Source: Candidatus Acutalibacter pullistercoris (lineage in GTDB: Bacteria; Bacillota; Clostridia; Oscillospirales; Acutalibacteraceae). From it: a stretch of 45,663 bases of DNA. The stretch covers positions 1-45,663 of the forward strand of contig DXDU01000128.1 in NCBI GenBank assembly GCA_019115285.1, written 5' to 3'. The notes below the pieces were generated by a model that ran no database searches, was not told the origin of the DNA, and saw only the letters and a program-made list of their open reading frames with translations. Position numbers and translations under genes: made by a program. Positions 36,942-45,603 of this stretch are shown here, in pieces (positions within the stretch are counted from its first letter, which is position 1; the number at the start of each line of letters is the position of its first letter).

Positions 36942-38282
36942 TCAGCGGGCCAGCCGGGCCTCCAAAGAGGCCTTGGCCTCCTCGTAGCCGGGCTTGCCCA
37001 GCAGGGCGAACATGTTCTTCTTGTAGCTCTCCACGCCGGGCTGGTTAAAGGGGTTGACCCCCAGCATGTAGCCGGAGATGGCGCAGGCCTTCTCGAAGAA
37101 GTAGATGAGCTGCCCCAGGGTGTCCTCAGAGAAATCGGTGGCGTGCAGCACCACGTTGGGAACGCCGCCGTCGTTGTGGGCCAGCACCGTGCCCTCAAAG
37201 GCCTTCTCGTTGACGAAGGCCATGGTCCGGCCCTCCAGGTAGTTCAGGCCGTCCACGTCGGTGGGGTCCTTGCCCAGGGTGATCTCATGCTTGGGGGTGT
37301 CGATGACCACCACGGTCTCGAACAGGGTGCGCCGGCCGTCCTGGATGTACTGCCCCAGGGAGTGCAGGTCGGTGGAGAAGATGACAGAGGCGGGGAACAG
37401 GCCCTTCTGGTCCTTGCCCTCGCTCTCGCCGAAGAGCTGCTTCCACCACTCGTTCATCATGGCGTAGCAGGGCTCGTAGCTGACCATGACCTCGGTGCAC
37501 TTGCCCTTGTTGTAGAGGATGTTCCGGATGGCGGCGTACTTGTAGCAGTCGTTCTCCTGGATGTCCTCGCTGCAGTAGGCGTGCATGGCCTTGCGGGCGC
37601 CGGCCATCAGGGCGTCGATGTCCGCCCCGGCCACGGCGATGGGCAGCAGGCCCACGGCGGTGAGCACGGAGAAGCGGCCGCCCACGTTGTCGGGCACCAC
37701 AAAGGTCTCGTAGCCCTCTTTGTCCGCCAGCTGCTTCAAAGTGCCCTTGGCCTTGTCGGTGGTGCAGAAGATGCGCTCCCTGGCCCCCTCCTTGCCGTAC
37801 TTCTTCTCCAGCAGCTCCCGGAAGACCCGGAAGGCGATGGCGGGCTCGGTGGTGGTGCCGGACTTGGAGATCATGTTGATGGAGACGTCTTTCCCCTCAC
37901 AGATCTCCACCAGCTCCTGCAGGGCGGTGGAGCTGATGCTGTTCCCGGTGAAGTAAATGGCCGGGGTGTCCTTGCGCAGGTCGTTGTACTTTTCAGACTT
38001 CAAAAACTCAATGGCAGCCCGGGCCCCCAGATAAGACCCGCCGATGCCGATGACCACGAACACGTCGGAATTGCCCTGGACCTTCCTGGCCGCGGCCTTG
38101 ATCCTGGCGAACTCCTCCTTGTCATAGTCCTCGGGCAGGGTGGTCCACCCCAGGAAATCGCTGCCCGCGCCCTCTCCGGACTGGAGCAGCTGGTGAGCGG
38201 CGCTCACCTGGCGCTGGATCTCCTGGTACTCGTGGTCGTTCACAAAGCCCTTCAGATATCTGTCTTCCAATTTCAGCGGCAT
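36942..38282 (-). CDS. pgi: Glucose-6-phosphate isomerase
   Basis: A 446-residue isomerase interconverting glucose-6-phosphate and fructose-6-phosphate in glycolysis. [20 protein letters not shown] (about 76), [14 protein letters not shown] (about 140), the active-site stretch [17 protein letters not shown] (about 200) and [15 protein letters not shown](SYK) near the C-terminus are all present. Length suits the shorter bacterial type. Promoter about 90 nt upstream of the ATG. Confidence 0.98.
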   Translation of the reverse strand: MPLKLEDRYLKGFVNDHEYQEIQRQVSAAHQLLQSGEGAGSDFLGWTTLPEDYDKEEFARIKAAARKVQGNSDVFVVIGIGGSYLGARAAIEFLKSEKYNDLRKDTPAIYFTGNSISSTALQELVEICEGKDVSINMISKSGTTTEPAIAFRVFRELLEKKYGKEGARERIFCTTDKAKGTLKQLADKEGYETFVVPDNVGGRFSVLTAVGLLPIAVAGADIDALMAGARKAMHAYCSEDIQENDCYKYAAIRNILYNKGKCTEVMVSYEPCYAMMNEWWKQLFGESEGKDQKGLFPASVIFSTDLHSLGQYIQDGRRTLFETVVVIDTPKHEITLGKDPTDVDGLNYLEGRTMAFVNEKAFEGTVLAHNDGGVPNVVLHATDFSEDTLGQLIYFFEKACAISGYMLGVNPFNQPGVESYKKNMFALLGKPGYEEAKASLEARLAR

Positions 38283-38370
38283 AACTTAAGACCTCCTGTT
38301 TTTTGGGCAGGGCAGGAATTTTGGGGAAATCTTCCCGCCCTCCGGTCTCCCGTTTCTTCTTTGTGTTTCT

Positions 38371-38399
38371 ATTCTACAATAGTTCGGCGGAATTTGCAA
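38371..38399 (-). promoter_or_regulatory. pgi promoter
   Basis: Minus strand -35 TTGCAA (38394-38399), 17-nt spacer, -10 TAGAAT (38371-38376). Confidence 0.75.
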
Positions 38400-38454
38400 G
38401 TTTGCATTGTCCCCAGAGAGAAGAAATTTCCCCCGGAGGTCTTCCCCCTCCCGG

Positions 38455-39588
38455 CTACAGGGTGAACAGGGCCCGGCCCAGAGCCAAAAACGCCGCTCCA
38501 AAGGTCACCGCCTCCACTCCTTCTTTCGCGATGATGGGCACCTGGGCCACCGTCTCCCCCGCCACCTGGCACAAAATCCGCCCCAGCTCCTGGCCCTGTT
38601 CCACCGGGGCTTTTACCGGCTCCAGCTGGACCACCGTCTCCACCTGGGCATCCTCTCCTGCCGTGAGCAGCAGGCTGGGCATCTCCCCGGCGGCCACTTC
38701 CACCGTCTGGGCCATGCCCCCCTCTACCGCCGCCGGCCCCAAATAAGGAGCCTCCGGGGTCAAAGTCTTCCAACCGGCAAAGCCGTAGTCCAGCAAAGCC
38801 TTGGCGTCCTGGAACCGCAGGTCCGTAGACTCCGCCCCCAGCACCACGGCGATGAGCTCCATCCCCTCCCGCTGGGCCGTGGCGGAGATGCAGCTCCCCG
38901 CCTGGCCGGTGGTGCCCGTCTTCAGCCCGGTAATGCCCTGGTAAGAGCGGATGAGCTTGTTGGTGTTCACCAGCTGGGTCTCCCCGTTTCGCACAGAGTC
39001 CATCCAGGTCAGGGTGTAGTCCCGTATCTTCTCATGGGCCAGCAGGGCCCGGCTCATCACCGCCACGTCGTAGGCGCTGGTCAGGTGGCCCTCCTCGTCC
39101 AGGCCGTTGCAGTTTTTGAACACCGTGTCCTCCATGCCCAGCTCCCCGGCCCGCTCATTCATTCTGGCCACAAAGGCCTCCTCGCTGCCTGAGACCGCCT
39201 CCGCCAGCACCACCGCGGCGTCGTTGGCGCTCATGATCACCGTGGCCTTGAGCAGGTCGTCCACAGTCATCTGCTCCCCCTCCTCCAGCCAGATGTCCGA
39301 CCCGCCCATGGAGGCTGCGTGGGCCGAGGCTGTCAGCTCCTGGTCCAGAGAGAGCTTCCCCGCCTCCAGGGCCTCAAAGGTCAGCAGCAATGTCATCACC
39401 TTGGTGATGGAGGCGCAGGCCCGGCGGTCGTGGGCTCCCTTCTCAAACAGCACCTGCCCGGTGGAGGCCTCCATCAGCACAGCGGCCGGCGCGGTGACCG
39501 CCACCTGGGCCCCCTGGGCAGAGACCCCCGGCAGGGCCAGGACCGCCCCCAGCGCCAATGCCAGGGCCTTTCTCCCGATCCGTCTCAT
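38455..39588 (-). CDS. D-alanyl-D-alanine carboxypeptidase (PBP5/DacF-type)
   Basis: A 377-residue secreted penicillin-binding protein that trims the terminal D-Ala of wall peptides. Signal peptide (1-26, MRRIGRKALALALGAVLALP). Active-site motifs are SITKVM (SxxK, about 61), SAND (SxN, about 118) and KTGTTG (KTG, about 222). A beta-rich C-terminal domain (PBP5_C) follows, and the end (AVTFGAAFLALGRALFTL) is a likely amphipathic or membrane anchor. ATG 39586-39588 follows AAAGGAG; upstream in-frame Met codons are outside a real signal peptide. Spore-related dacF could be meant, but sequence alone does not decide. Confidence 0.93.
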   Translation of the reverse strand: MRRIGRKALALALGAVLALPGVSAQGAQVAVTAPAAVLMEASTGQVLFEKGAHDRRACASITKVMTLLLTFEALEAGKLSLDQELTASAHAASMGGSDIWLEEGEQMTVDDLLKATVIMSANDAAVVLAEAVSGSEEAFVARMNERAGELGMEDTVFKNCNGLDEEGHLTSAYDVAVMSRALLAHEKIRDYTLTWMDSVRNGETQLVNTNKLIRSYQGITGLKTGTTGQAGSCISATAQREGMELIAVVLGAESTDLRFQDAKALLDYGFAGWKTLTPEAPYLGPAAVEGGMAQTVEVAAGEMPSLLLTAGEDAQVETVVQLEPVKAPVEQGQELGRILCQVAGETVAQVPIIAKEGVEAVTFGAAFLALGRALFTL

Positions 39589-39730
39589 AGGAACGCTCCT
39601 TTCCATGCTCTTGGAAAAGCATATGCGGGGAAAAGGGGCCTTACGACAGAGGCACCGCCCCCCGGCGAGACGTTCTCCCTTCGCCCGTCGGACCATTTCC
39701 CCGGCAGCGGCCCAGCAGCGCCCTGCACAG

Positions 39731-39773
39731 AAAAACAGCGCCCAGGCCTCACGCCCGAGCGCTCTTTCTCAAT
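39731..39773 (-). terminator. Terminator of the thyX-U32 operon
   Basis: Stem AGCGC/GCGCT with partly paired interior (39769-39773 with 39737-39741) followed by GTTTTTC on the minus strand, about 70 nt after the U32 stop. Confidence 0.7.
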
Positions 39774-39843
39774 TGTTCTTTTCAAACACGCCCCACAGGG
39801 CGAAGGCCAGACCAGCCTCGGTGCAAAAAGCAATCCACAGTCC

Positions 39844-41073
39844 TCACACAGCCCGCGCCGCCTTTTTGACCCGCAAGTACGCCCCTGGCTGCACCTCCAG
39901 GTCCGTCTTCCAGTAGACGGTCATCTCCGCGTGGGGGGCCTTTTCAATGGGCTCCCAGTCCCCGTTTTTCAGCTGGTCCAGCCTAGCCAGCACCGGCTCT
40001 CTCCCCGGCTGGAGGATGTCTACCTCCTGCCCGGCGAAGAACCTGTTCCGCTGGGTCAGGCGCAGATAGTCTCCTTCTCGGCCCTGGCAGATGGCCACCA
40101 GCTCGTAATTCCTGGTGTACTGTCCCCGATCGGGCATCTCCCCCGGCTCGTCCCCAAAGTAGAACCCGGTGGAGTACGTCCGGTGGCTGATCTTCTCTGT
40201 CTCCTCCAAAATGGAGGCCGGCAGCTCCTCCTCTGGGTGCTCAGAGAAGAAGTCGATGGCCCGGCGGTAGGCCTGGGTCACGCAGGCCACGTAGTAAGCA
40301 GACTTGGCCCGGCCCTCCAGCTTCAGGCTGGAGATTCCCGCCTCCATCATGGCGGGGATGTGCTGGATCATCCGCATGTCGTTTGAGTTGAAGATGTACG
40401 TCCCCCGCTCCTCCTGGAAGATCTCGAATTCCCGCTGGGGCCGCTCCTTCTCCACCAGGGTGTACTCCCAGCGGCAGGGCTGGGCGCACTGCCCCCGGTT
40501 GGCGTCCCGCCCGGTGAGGTAGTTGGAGAGCAAGCACCGCCCGGAAAAGGACACGCACATAGAGCCGTGGGCGAAGGCCTCCAGCTCCAGCCGGGGGTCC
40601 ACCTTCTCCCGGATCTCCCGGATCTCCGATAAGGGCACCTCCCGGGCCAGCACCACCCGGCTGGCCCCCAGTTCGAAGCAGGCCTGGGCAGCGGCGTAGT
40701 TCACCACGCCGAACTGGGTGGAGATGTGCCGCTCCACCTGGGGCGCGTGCTTCTTGGCCAGGGCCATCACCCCCAGGTCCGACAGGATGAACCCGTCCAC
40801 CCCCGCCTCCTGGCAGAACTTGAGGAAGGGTACCATCTCAGGCAGCTCCTGGTTCCTGGGCAGGGTGTTGCAGGTGACGTACACCTTCACCCCCCGCCGG
40901 TGGCATAGGGCCACCCCTTCCTCCAGCTCCTGGCAGGAGAAGTTGGCCGGTGCGGAGCGCATCCCGAAGTTCTTGCCCCCCAGGTACACCGCGTCCGCGC
41001 CGTAGTCCACCGCGGCCCGCAGCCGCTCCATGTCTCCCGCCGGGGCCAGCAGCTCCGGTTTTCTCCGCTCCAT
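39844..41073 (-). CDS. U32-family peptidase-like protein (TrhP/RlhA-type)
   Basis: A 409-residue protein of the U32 family; characterised members (TrhP, RlhA) hydroxylate tRNA or rRNA bases rather than cleave proteins. It opens ELLAPAGDMERLRAAVDYGADAVYLGG and has the U32 signature EAFAHGSMCVSFSGRCLLSNYLTGRDANRGQCAQPCRW (about 165-205, in parts) with four Cys suited to an Fe-S cluster. The start overlaps the mltG stop by one base (TGATG), a coupling also common elsewhere in Clostridia. Confidence 0.93.
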   Translation of the reverse strand: MERRKPELLAPAGDMERLRAAVDYGADAVYLGGKNFGMRSAPANFSCQELEEGVALCHRRGVKVYVTCNTLPRNQELPEMVPFLKFCQEAGVDGFILSDLGVMALAKKHAPQVERHISTQFGVVNYAAAQACFELGASRVVLAREVPLSEIREIREKVDPRLELEAFAHGSMCVSFSGRCLLSNYLTGRDANRGQCAQPCRWEYTLVEKERPQREFEIFQEERGTYIFNSNDMRMIQHIPAMMEAGISSLKLEGRAKSAYYVACVTQAYRRAIDFFSEHPEEELPASILEETEKISHRTYSTGFYFGDEPGEMPDRGQYTRNYELVAICQGREGDYLRLTQRNRFFAGQEVDILQPGREPVLARLDQLKNGDWEPIEKAPHAEMTVYWKTDLEVQPGAYLRVKKAARAV

Positions 41074-42374
41074 CAGTCCAGACCGGCCAGCTGCCGGTTG
41101 TACATGTGGTCGTACTCATTGCTGGCGTAGTAGGCCGTGCCGTCGGCGGCGTGGCAGAAGTACAGGTACGAAGACCCCTCCGCCGAGGGCTTCAGCGCCG
41201 CCATAATGGCGTCCATGCCCGGGTTGCTGATGGGCCCGGGGGGCAGCCCCTGGAGTTCGTAGGTGTTGTAGTTGCCGTAGGACAAGGCCCCGGTCTCCGG
41301 CACCGCCGCGGCGTTGCGGTAGGGGTAGAACATGGTGGAGTCGCACCCCAGGGTGTAGATGCCCGCCTCGGCGCCCCAGTCCAGACGGTTGTGGAGCACC
41401 GCGGACACCATGTACATGTCGCTGGCGTTGGCGGCCTCGTTCTGGATGATGGACGCCAGGTTGATCACCTGGTCCATGGTCATGCCCGAGGCGTTGATCT
41501 GCTCCCGGATGTCCTCGCTCATCTTCTCGTGGAAGTTGTTGAGCATCTTGCCGATGACCATATCCAGGTCGTCGTTTTTATAGAAGGTGTAGGTGTCGGG
41601 GAAGAGATAGCCCTCCAACGCGTAGTACCGGCCGCTCACATCCCCGATCTGGGCCACTTCCTCGTAGTTTGTAAAGTCCCCGGAATTTACATAGTCCAGG
41701 AACTCCTGGGCGTCGCAGACCTCGTTTTTCTCCAGCTCCGCGGCGATCTCCAGCACGTTATAGCCCTCGGGGATGGTGACATTCACCTCTTCCAGGATCA
41801 CGTTGCCGCTTTGCAGGGTGTTGATCAGGTCCTCGTAGTCCAGGTTGGTGGCCAGGGTGTAGTCCCCCGTGTCGATCAGGTCAAAGTCCGCCTGGTCCAT
41901 GCTCTTCACCTTACAGTACAGGCTGAAGAACTGGGGCTGGTCGATGGCCCCGCTGTCGTAGAGGAGCTGGGCCAGCTGGTCCACGTCGGTGATCCCCGTG
42001 TCGGGGATGGTCACGGTGGTGGTGCCCTCCGGCCGCCCCACCGCCAAAAAGTCGTTAGAGCCCTTGATCAGGTAGCTTGCCAGGGTCAGGGACACCAGCA
42101 CCACCATGCACAGCCACACCAGGGAGAAGATCCGCTTGTTCTTCCTGGCCTTAAGCTTGTCCCGCTTTTTGTGGGCCTTGGCCTCCTCCCGGCGCTCCTT
42201 TTCCGTCATGTACCCCTTGTCGCTGCCGGGGCCGCCCCCATAGGGGGACTGGGCCTTTCTCCGGCCGGGGACGTTTAGCTGGCCGGTGGCCAGGTCCTTC
42301 TCGTCGATCTGCAGCTGGAACCGCTCCTGGGCCGGCTGCCCGCTGTTCCCGCCGCGCTCCTGTCTGTCGTTCAT
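41073..42374 (-). CDS. mltG: Endolytic murein transglycosylase MltG
   Basis: A 433-residue membrane enzyme that cuts nascent glycan strands and sets their length. A charged cytoplasmic N-terminus (about 1-85, rich in KKRDKLKARKNKR), one span (about 88-107) and a periplasm-facing YceG domain are seen: ETVNIPEGYN-like VNVTIPEGYNVLEIAAELEK (about 195), LEGYLFPDTYTF (about 255) and the catalytic Glu in ASIIQNEAANASDM (about 320), then PISNPGMDAIMAAL. ATG 42372-42374 overlaps the cyclo-ligase stop (ATGA). Confidence 0.95.
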   Translation of the reverse strand: MNDRQERGGNSGQPAQERFQLQIDEKDLATGQLNVPGRRKAQSPYGGGPGSDKGYMTEKERREEAKAHKKRDKLKARKNKRIFSLVWLCMVVLVSLTLASYLIKGSNDFLAVGRPEGTTTVTIPDTGITDVDQLAQLLYDSGAIDQPQFFSLYCKVKSMDQADFDLIDTGDYTLATNLDYEDLINTLQSGNVILEEVNVTIPEGYNVLEIAAELEKNEVCDAQEFLDYVNSGDFTNYEEVAQIGDVSGRYYALEGYLFPDTYTFYKNDDLDMVIGKMLNNFHEKMSEDIREQINASGMTMDQVINLASIIQNEAANASDMYMVSAVLHNRLDWGAEAGIYTLGCDSTMFYPYRNAAAVPETGALSYGNYNTYELQGLPPGPISNPGMDAIMAALKPSAEGSSYLYFCHAADGTAYYASNEYDHMYNRQLAGLD

Positions 42375-42979
42375 AACGCACCATCCTTTCCGGGGCAACG
42401 CCCCTGTGGGAGGCAGAAAATCGTTTCCTCCTCCGTCACCACCAGAGCCACGCTCCGGTCATGTTCCTCTCCCGGCAGCCTGGGGACCAGCAGATCCCCG
42501 AAGCAAAGCCCCGCCGCCGGCAGGGGATAGGCCGCCAAAAAGCGGTCGTAATATCCTTTTCCGTAACCCAGCCGCCGCCCCTGCCGGTCAAAGCACAGGC
42601 CGGGAACCAGACACAGCGCCCTGTTCCCAGGCCGCCATCTCTCACACCGCTGGGGGTCCGGCTCCTGCAAGCCAAACCGCCCGGGGAGCAGCTCTCCCCT
42701 CTCCCGGACCCGGAAGAAGCCCATGGCCCCTTCCCCGTCCAAGCACCGGGGGGCGAACACGCCTTTCCCCAGCTGCCAGGCCCTGTCCAGCAGGGCCCAG
42801 GTGTCCGGCTCGCTGCCGTTACTCAGGTACAGCAAGATCTCCTCCGCCTTCTGGAACAGCTCCAGCGCCTCCACCCGGCGGGCGATCTCCCCGCTCTTGG
42901 CCTCCCGCCCCGGCAGGTCCTGCCGCCGGCGCCGGAAGCTCTTTCGCAGAGCGGCCTTTTCCTCGCTCAGTCCTGCCAC
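42371..42979 (-). CDS. 5-formyltetrahydrofolate cyclo-ligase
   Basis: A 202-residue enzyme returning 5-formyl-THF to the active folate pool with ATP. N-terminal KAALRKSFRRRRQDLPG, a central basic RPGNRALCLVPGLCFDRQGRRLGYGKGYYDRFLA (about 118-152, in parts) whose GYGKGYYDR is the diagnostic nucleotide/folate-binding motif. The start is a GTG overlapping the DJ-1 gene end by 13 nt, with no strong SD, so it depends on translational coupling. Its folate link fits thyX in the same operon. Confidence 0.93.
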   Translation of the reverse strand: MAGLSEEKAALRKSFRRRRQDLPGREAKSGEIARRVEALELFQKAEEILLYLSNGSEPDTWALLDRAWQLGKGVFAPRCLDGEGAMGFFRVRERGELLPGRFGLQEPDPQRCERWRPGNRALCLVPGLCFDRQGRRLGYGKGYYDRFLAAYPLPAAGLCFGDLLVPRLPGEEHDRSVALVVTEEETIFCLPQGRCPGKDGAL

Positions 42980-43515
42980 TGTATGCCGGCCCGCAGCTCC
43001 TGGGCCTTCTCCCGGGAGACCAGGGCCTCCACCAACGCCAGGCCGAACTGGGTTGCCACCCCCATGCCCCGGCCGGTGAGGAACTGCCCGTCCCGGACCA
43101 CATACGCCTCGGAGAGCAGGGCCCCGCCCTCTTCCAGATCCTTCTGGAAGCTGGGGAAGGCCGTGGCCTTTTTCCCTTTCAAAAGCCCCTTGTGGGCCAG
43201 GATGGAGGGCGCCGCGCAAATGGCGGAGACCAAAGCCCCTCGCTCCACGCACCGGTCGATGCAGGCCTGCACCGCCGGGGAGGCCTCCAGGTTGTGGGTG
43301 CCGGGCAGCCCTCCGGGGAGCATCATGGCCTCCAGGCTCTCCGGGTCCACGTCCTCCGCGGCCAGGTCGGCCTTCACCGCAATGCCGTGGGAGCCGGTGA
43401 CTTCCATCCCCGTCACCCCCGCCAGCTTCACCGTCAGCCCCGCCCGGCGCATGAGATCCACCGGGGCCAGGGCCTCCACTTCCTCAAAACCGTCCGCCAA
43501 AAACACGACGACCAT
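42967..43515 (-). CDS. DJ-1/PfpI family protein
   Basis: A 182-residue DJ-1-like glutamine-amidotransferase-fold protein, generally tied to protein/metabolite protection against carbonyl or oxidative damage. VVFLADGFEEVEALAPVDLMRRAG (opening with the conserved Glu near 15-16), MMLPGGLPGTHNL (about 64) and the nucleophile Cys in VSAICAAPSILAHKGLL (about 100) with the adjacent His are intact. ATG 43513-43515 with SD GAGGAAAGGA. Confidence 0.94.
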   Translation of the reverse strand: MVVVFLADGFEEVEALAPVDLMRRAGLTVKLAGVTGMEVTGSHGIAVKADLAAEDVDPESLEAMMLPGGLPGTHNLEASPAVQACIDRCVERGALVSAICAAPSILAHKGLLKGKKATAFPSFQKDLEEGGALLSEAYVVRDGQFLTGRGMGVATQFGLALVEALVSREKAQELRAGIQWQD

Positions 43516-43532
43516 AGAAAACCATCCTTTCC

Positions 43533-43718
43533 TCAAGAAAAGCCGTACCGTATCACGTAATAGATCACATAAAACCAACTGAGCAGGCCGTGGACGATGG
43601 CCCAGCCCACCGAGTGCCAGTTGCAGTAACTGATAACCACGGCAAGCACACTGCCAAAGCTGACGCCCTTCCAAACGGTCTTTTGTACGACAGAGCGTCT
43701 TTTCTCCTGCTCCTCCAT
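43533..43718 (-). CDS. Small two-span membrane protein
   Basis: A 61-residue protein with a charged start (MEEQEKRRSVVQKTVWKG) and two hydrophobic segments (about 20-32, 37-56) split by CNWHS. Length and position (18 nt after tmk, 17 nt before the DJ-1 gene) and the SD AGAGGAGA favour a real gene of the operon. No family recognised. Confidence 0.65.
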   Translation of the reverse strand: MEEQEKRRSVVQKTVWKGVSFGSVLAVVISYCNWHSVGWAIVHGLLSWFYVIYYVIRYGFS

Positions 43719-43736
43719 AGGGGGCTCTCCTCTCTC

Positions 43737-44405
43737 TCAATAATTGATCAGCAAAGGCTCCACTGCCTCCGCCACCGCTCGGCGGATGTCCTCCACCGGC
43801 AGTGGCTCGCCCCCGTTTTCGCAGGAGATCACTTTCCACCCCAGCCTCTCCCCGGCGAACCGGGCGCACTCCCGGCAGGACCGGAGAAACTCCAGGTGGC
43901 TTTCGTGGATGTCCTTCTTCCCGCTGTCCCCCTGGTACCGGGAGAGCAGCAGCTTCTGAGAGATCTCAATGGGCATATCCAGATAGAGGACCGCGTCCGG
44001 CCGGGGGATGCCCAGCTTTTCATACTCCAGATCCTCCACCCAGGCAAGGTACTGCCCCCACTGCTCCCGGGGGAGCTTTCCCATCTGGTACACCAGGTTG
44101 GAGGTGGCGTACCTGTCGCAGAGAATCAGCGTCCCCGCCTGGTAGTCCTTCTTCCAGTCCTTCTGGTAGCTGGCGTACCGGTCCACGGCGTAGAACGTGC
44201 TGGCGGCCCAGGCGTTCACGTCCTCTGGGTCCGTGCCAAACTCTCCCCCCAGGTACATTTTCACCAGCGCGGAGGAAGGGGACTGGTAATCGGGAAACGT
44301 CACCTGCCGCACCGGGATCCCCCGGTCCTCCAGCCCCTGGCGGAGCAGCCCGGTCTGGGTCCCCTTGCCGCTGCCGTCCAGGCCTTCCAGCACCACTAGG
44401 GCCAT
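43737..44405 (-). CDS. tmk: Thymidylate kinase (dTMP kinase)-like
   Basis: A 222-residue P-loop nucleoside monophosphate kinase. Walker A EGLDGSGKGT (7-16), FPDYQSPSSALVKMYLGGEFG (about 41), LILCDRYATSNLVYQMGKLP (about 92, DRY motif) and a lid-like KDIHESHLEFLRSCRE (about 165) fit the atypical Clostridial dTMP kinase group. It is directly downstream of thyX by 22 nt, so dTMP made by ThyX is passed on to dTDP in the same operon. Another deoxynucleoside kinase cannot be fully excluded. Confidence 0.85.
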   Translation of the reverse strand: MALVVLEGLDGSGKGTQTGLLRQGLEDRGIPVRQVTFPDYQSPSSALVKMYLGGEFGTDPEDVNAWAASTFYAVDRYASYQKDWKKDYQAGTLILCDRYATSNLVYQMGKLPREQWGQYLAWVEDLEYEKLGIPRPDAVLYLDMPIEISQKLLLSRYQGDSGKKDIHESHLEFLRSCRECARFAGERLGWKVISCENGGEPLPVEDIRRAVAEAVEPLLINY

Positions 44406-44427
44406 GGTCCCTTTTCCCCCTTTTCTC

Positions 44428-45186
44428 TCACAGATCTTTGTAGTACTCCCGCACCTGGGCGGCCTTGCCGCAGCTCATCTTCCCCTCGGGACAGGGCCCG
44501 GACAGGCAGGGCGGCCCCGCCTTCTGGAAGAGATGGGGCGCCACGGCCTTCACTTCTTTCAGCATCTCCACCGCCAGCGCCCGAATCTCCCACTGGGCCC
44601 GGTTGCAGCACCGGTGGGCGAAAAAGTTCATCAGTTCCCTGGCGTTCATGGTGCACATCATCTTGGTGGCGCAGGCGTTGGGCAGCACGAACCGGGCGTC
44701 CTCAATGGCCTGCTTCTCCGCTTTCCGGCTGGCGGACTGCTCGTCCTCTCCCGCCGCCAGCAGCTCCTTCTTGTGGGCCTCCTGGAGCACCGCCGTCAGG
44801 TTCTCATAGTGGCGCTGGTCCTCCTCCATGGCCCGCAGGAACTCCTCCTTGGCCTCCGGGATCTTCTCAATCTCCGGGGGCAGCACAAACTCGAAGGCCT
44901 TCTCCTTCACGTACCGCTGGCTCTGCACGCTGTACGAGGCGATGCGGTGCCGGGTAATCTGGGCCAGCAGCGACCGGGACACCCCCTCGATGCCAAAGGT
45001 AAAGCTGGCGTGCTCGATGGGGCTCTGGTGGCCGATGGAGCTGAGCATGTCCAGAAAGGAGGCGGTCTTCTCCTCCGTCAGCCCCTCCAGCACCGTGTCG
45101 ATGTCCGCCGCGGCGTAGCACAGCTTGGCAGCGGCCGCCACCGTCTTTTCCGGCTGGGGGGTGTAGGCCAGAAGTTTCACTTGCAT
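44428..45186 (-). CDS. thyX: FAD-dependent thymidylate synthase ThyX
   Basis: A 252-residue flavin-dependent synthase making dTMP from dUMP with methylene-THF, without the DHF release of ThyA. The ThyX motif RHRIASYSVQSQRY (RHR-x7-S, about 85-98) is complete; SIGHQSPIEHASFTF (about 55) and NARELMNFFAHRCCNRAQWEIR (about 185-206, in parts) hold flavin and substrate residues. The extra C-terminal Cys-rich tail CLSGPCPEGKMSCGK is unusual in length. ATG 45184-45186 has SD AAAGGAG at 10 nt. First gene of the seven-gene operon. Confidence 0.96.
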   Translation of the reverse strand: MQVKLLAYTPQPEKTVAAAAKLCYAAADIDTVLEGLTEEKTASFLDMLSSIGHQSPIEHASFTFGIEGVSRSLLAQITRHRIASYSVQSQRYVKEKAFEFVLPPEIEKIPEAKEEFLRAMEEDQRHYENLTAVLQEAHKKELLAAGEDEQSASRKAEKQAIEDARFVLPNACATKMMCTMNARELMNFFAHRCCNRAQWEIRALAVEMLKEVKAVAPHLFQKAGPPCLSGPCPEGKMSCGKAAQVREYYKDL

Positions 45187-45218
45187 AGTCCCCCGTCTCC
45201 TTTCCATAGTCGCTCTAT

Positions 45219-45247
45219 ATTATACCAAAGATCCGCCACTCCCACAA
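45219..45247 (-). promoter_or_regulatory. Promoter of the thyX operon
   Basis: Minus strand -35 TTGTGG (45242-45247), 17-nt spacer, -10 TATAAT (45219-45224). No other convincing promoter was seen in the following 5.4 kb down to the U32 gene. Confidence 0.75.
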
Positions 45248-45378
45248 GCCCTAGTTTTCCCCCAGCCCCCACCATTTCTCACACATCCGCGGGAGATCCC
45301 CGCAAAAACCGCCAGGCCCCCCTTCCAGCGACGCCCTCTCACTCCTCCCAGCGACCCACACCCCTTCCGCCCCCCGCC

Positions 45379-45431
45379 GCCCTCCTTCCCCCATAAAAAA
45401 CCGCCCCAAGGCCAAGCCCCGTGGGGCAGCG
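45379..45431 (-). repeat. Second copy of the right-edge gene's terminator
   Basis: A 53-bp segment nearly identical to 45551-45602. It carries the same hairpin (GCCCC..GGGGC with loop TTG) and T-run. It stands free in the intergenic stretch 45187-45603, in which I see no gene; 45432-45550 between the copies is C-rich and featureless. Confidence 0.75.
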
Positions 45432-45550
45432 CTTCCCCTTTTTATCTCCGAGAAACGCGTCCCTCTCCCACGCCCCTCTCCCGGCGACTCTCACCTTTCC
45501 CCACCCCTCAGCGAAGGAGCGTCCCTCTCTTTGACTCACTTCCCCCACCA

Positions 45551-45602
45551 GCCCTCCTTCCCCCATAAAAAAACCGCCCCAGGGCCAAGCCCCGGGGCAG
45601 CG
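45551..45602 (-). terminator. Terminator of the right-edge gene (repeat copy)
   Basis: Minus strand GCCCCGGGGC-TTG-GCCCTGGGGC (10 bp, one G-T) followed by GGTTTTTTT; directly after the stop codon at 45604. Copy of 45379-45431. Confidence 0.85.
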
Positions 45603-45603
45603 T

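Noticed and set aside
36882-38465. 527-codon plus-strand open reading frame
   Set aside because: Antisense to pgi, whose motifs are complete.
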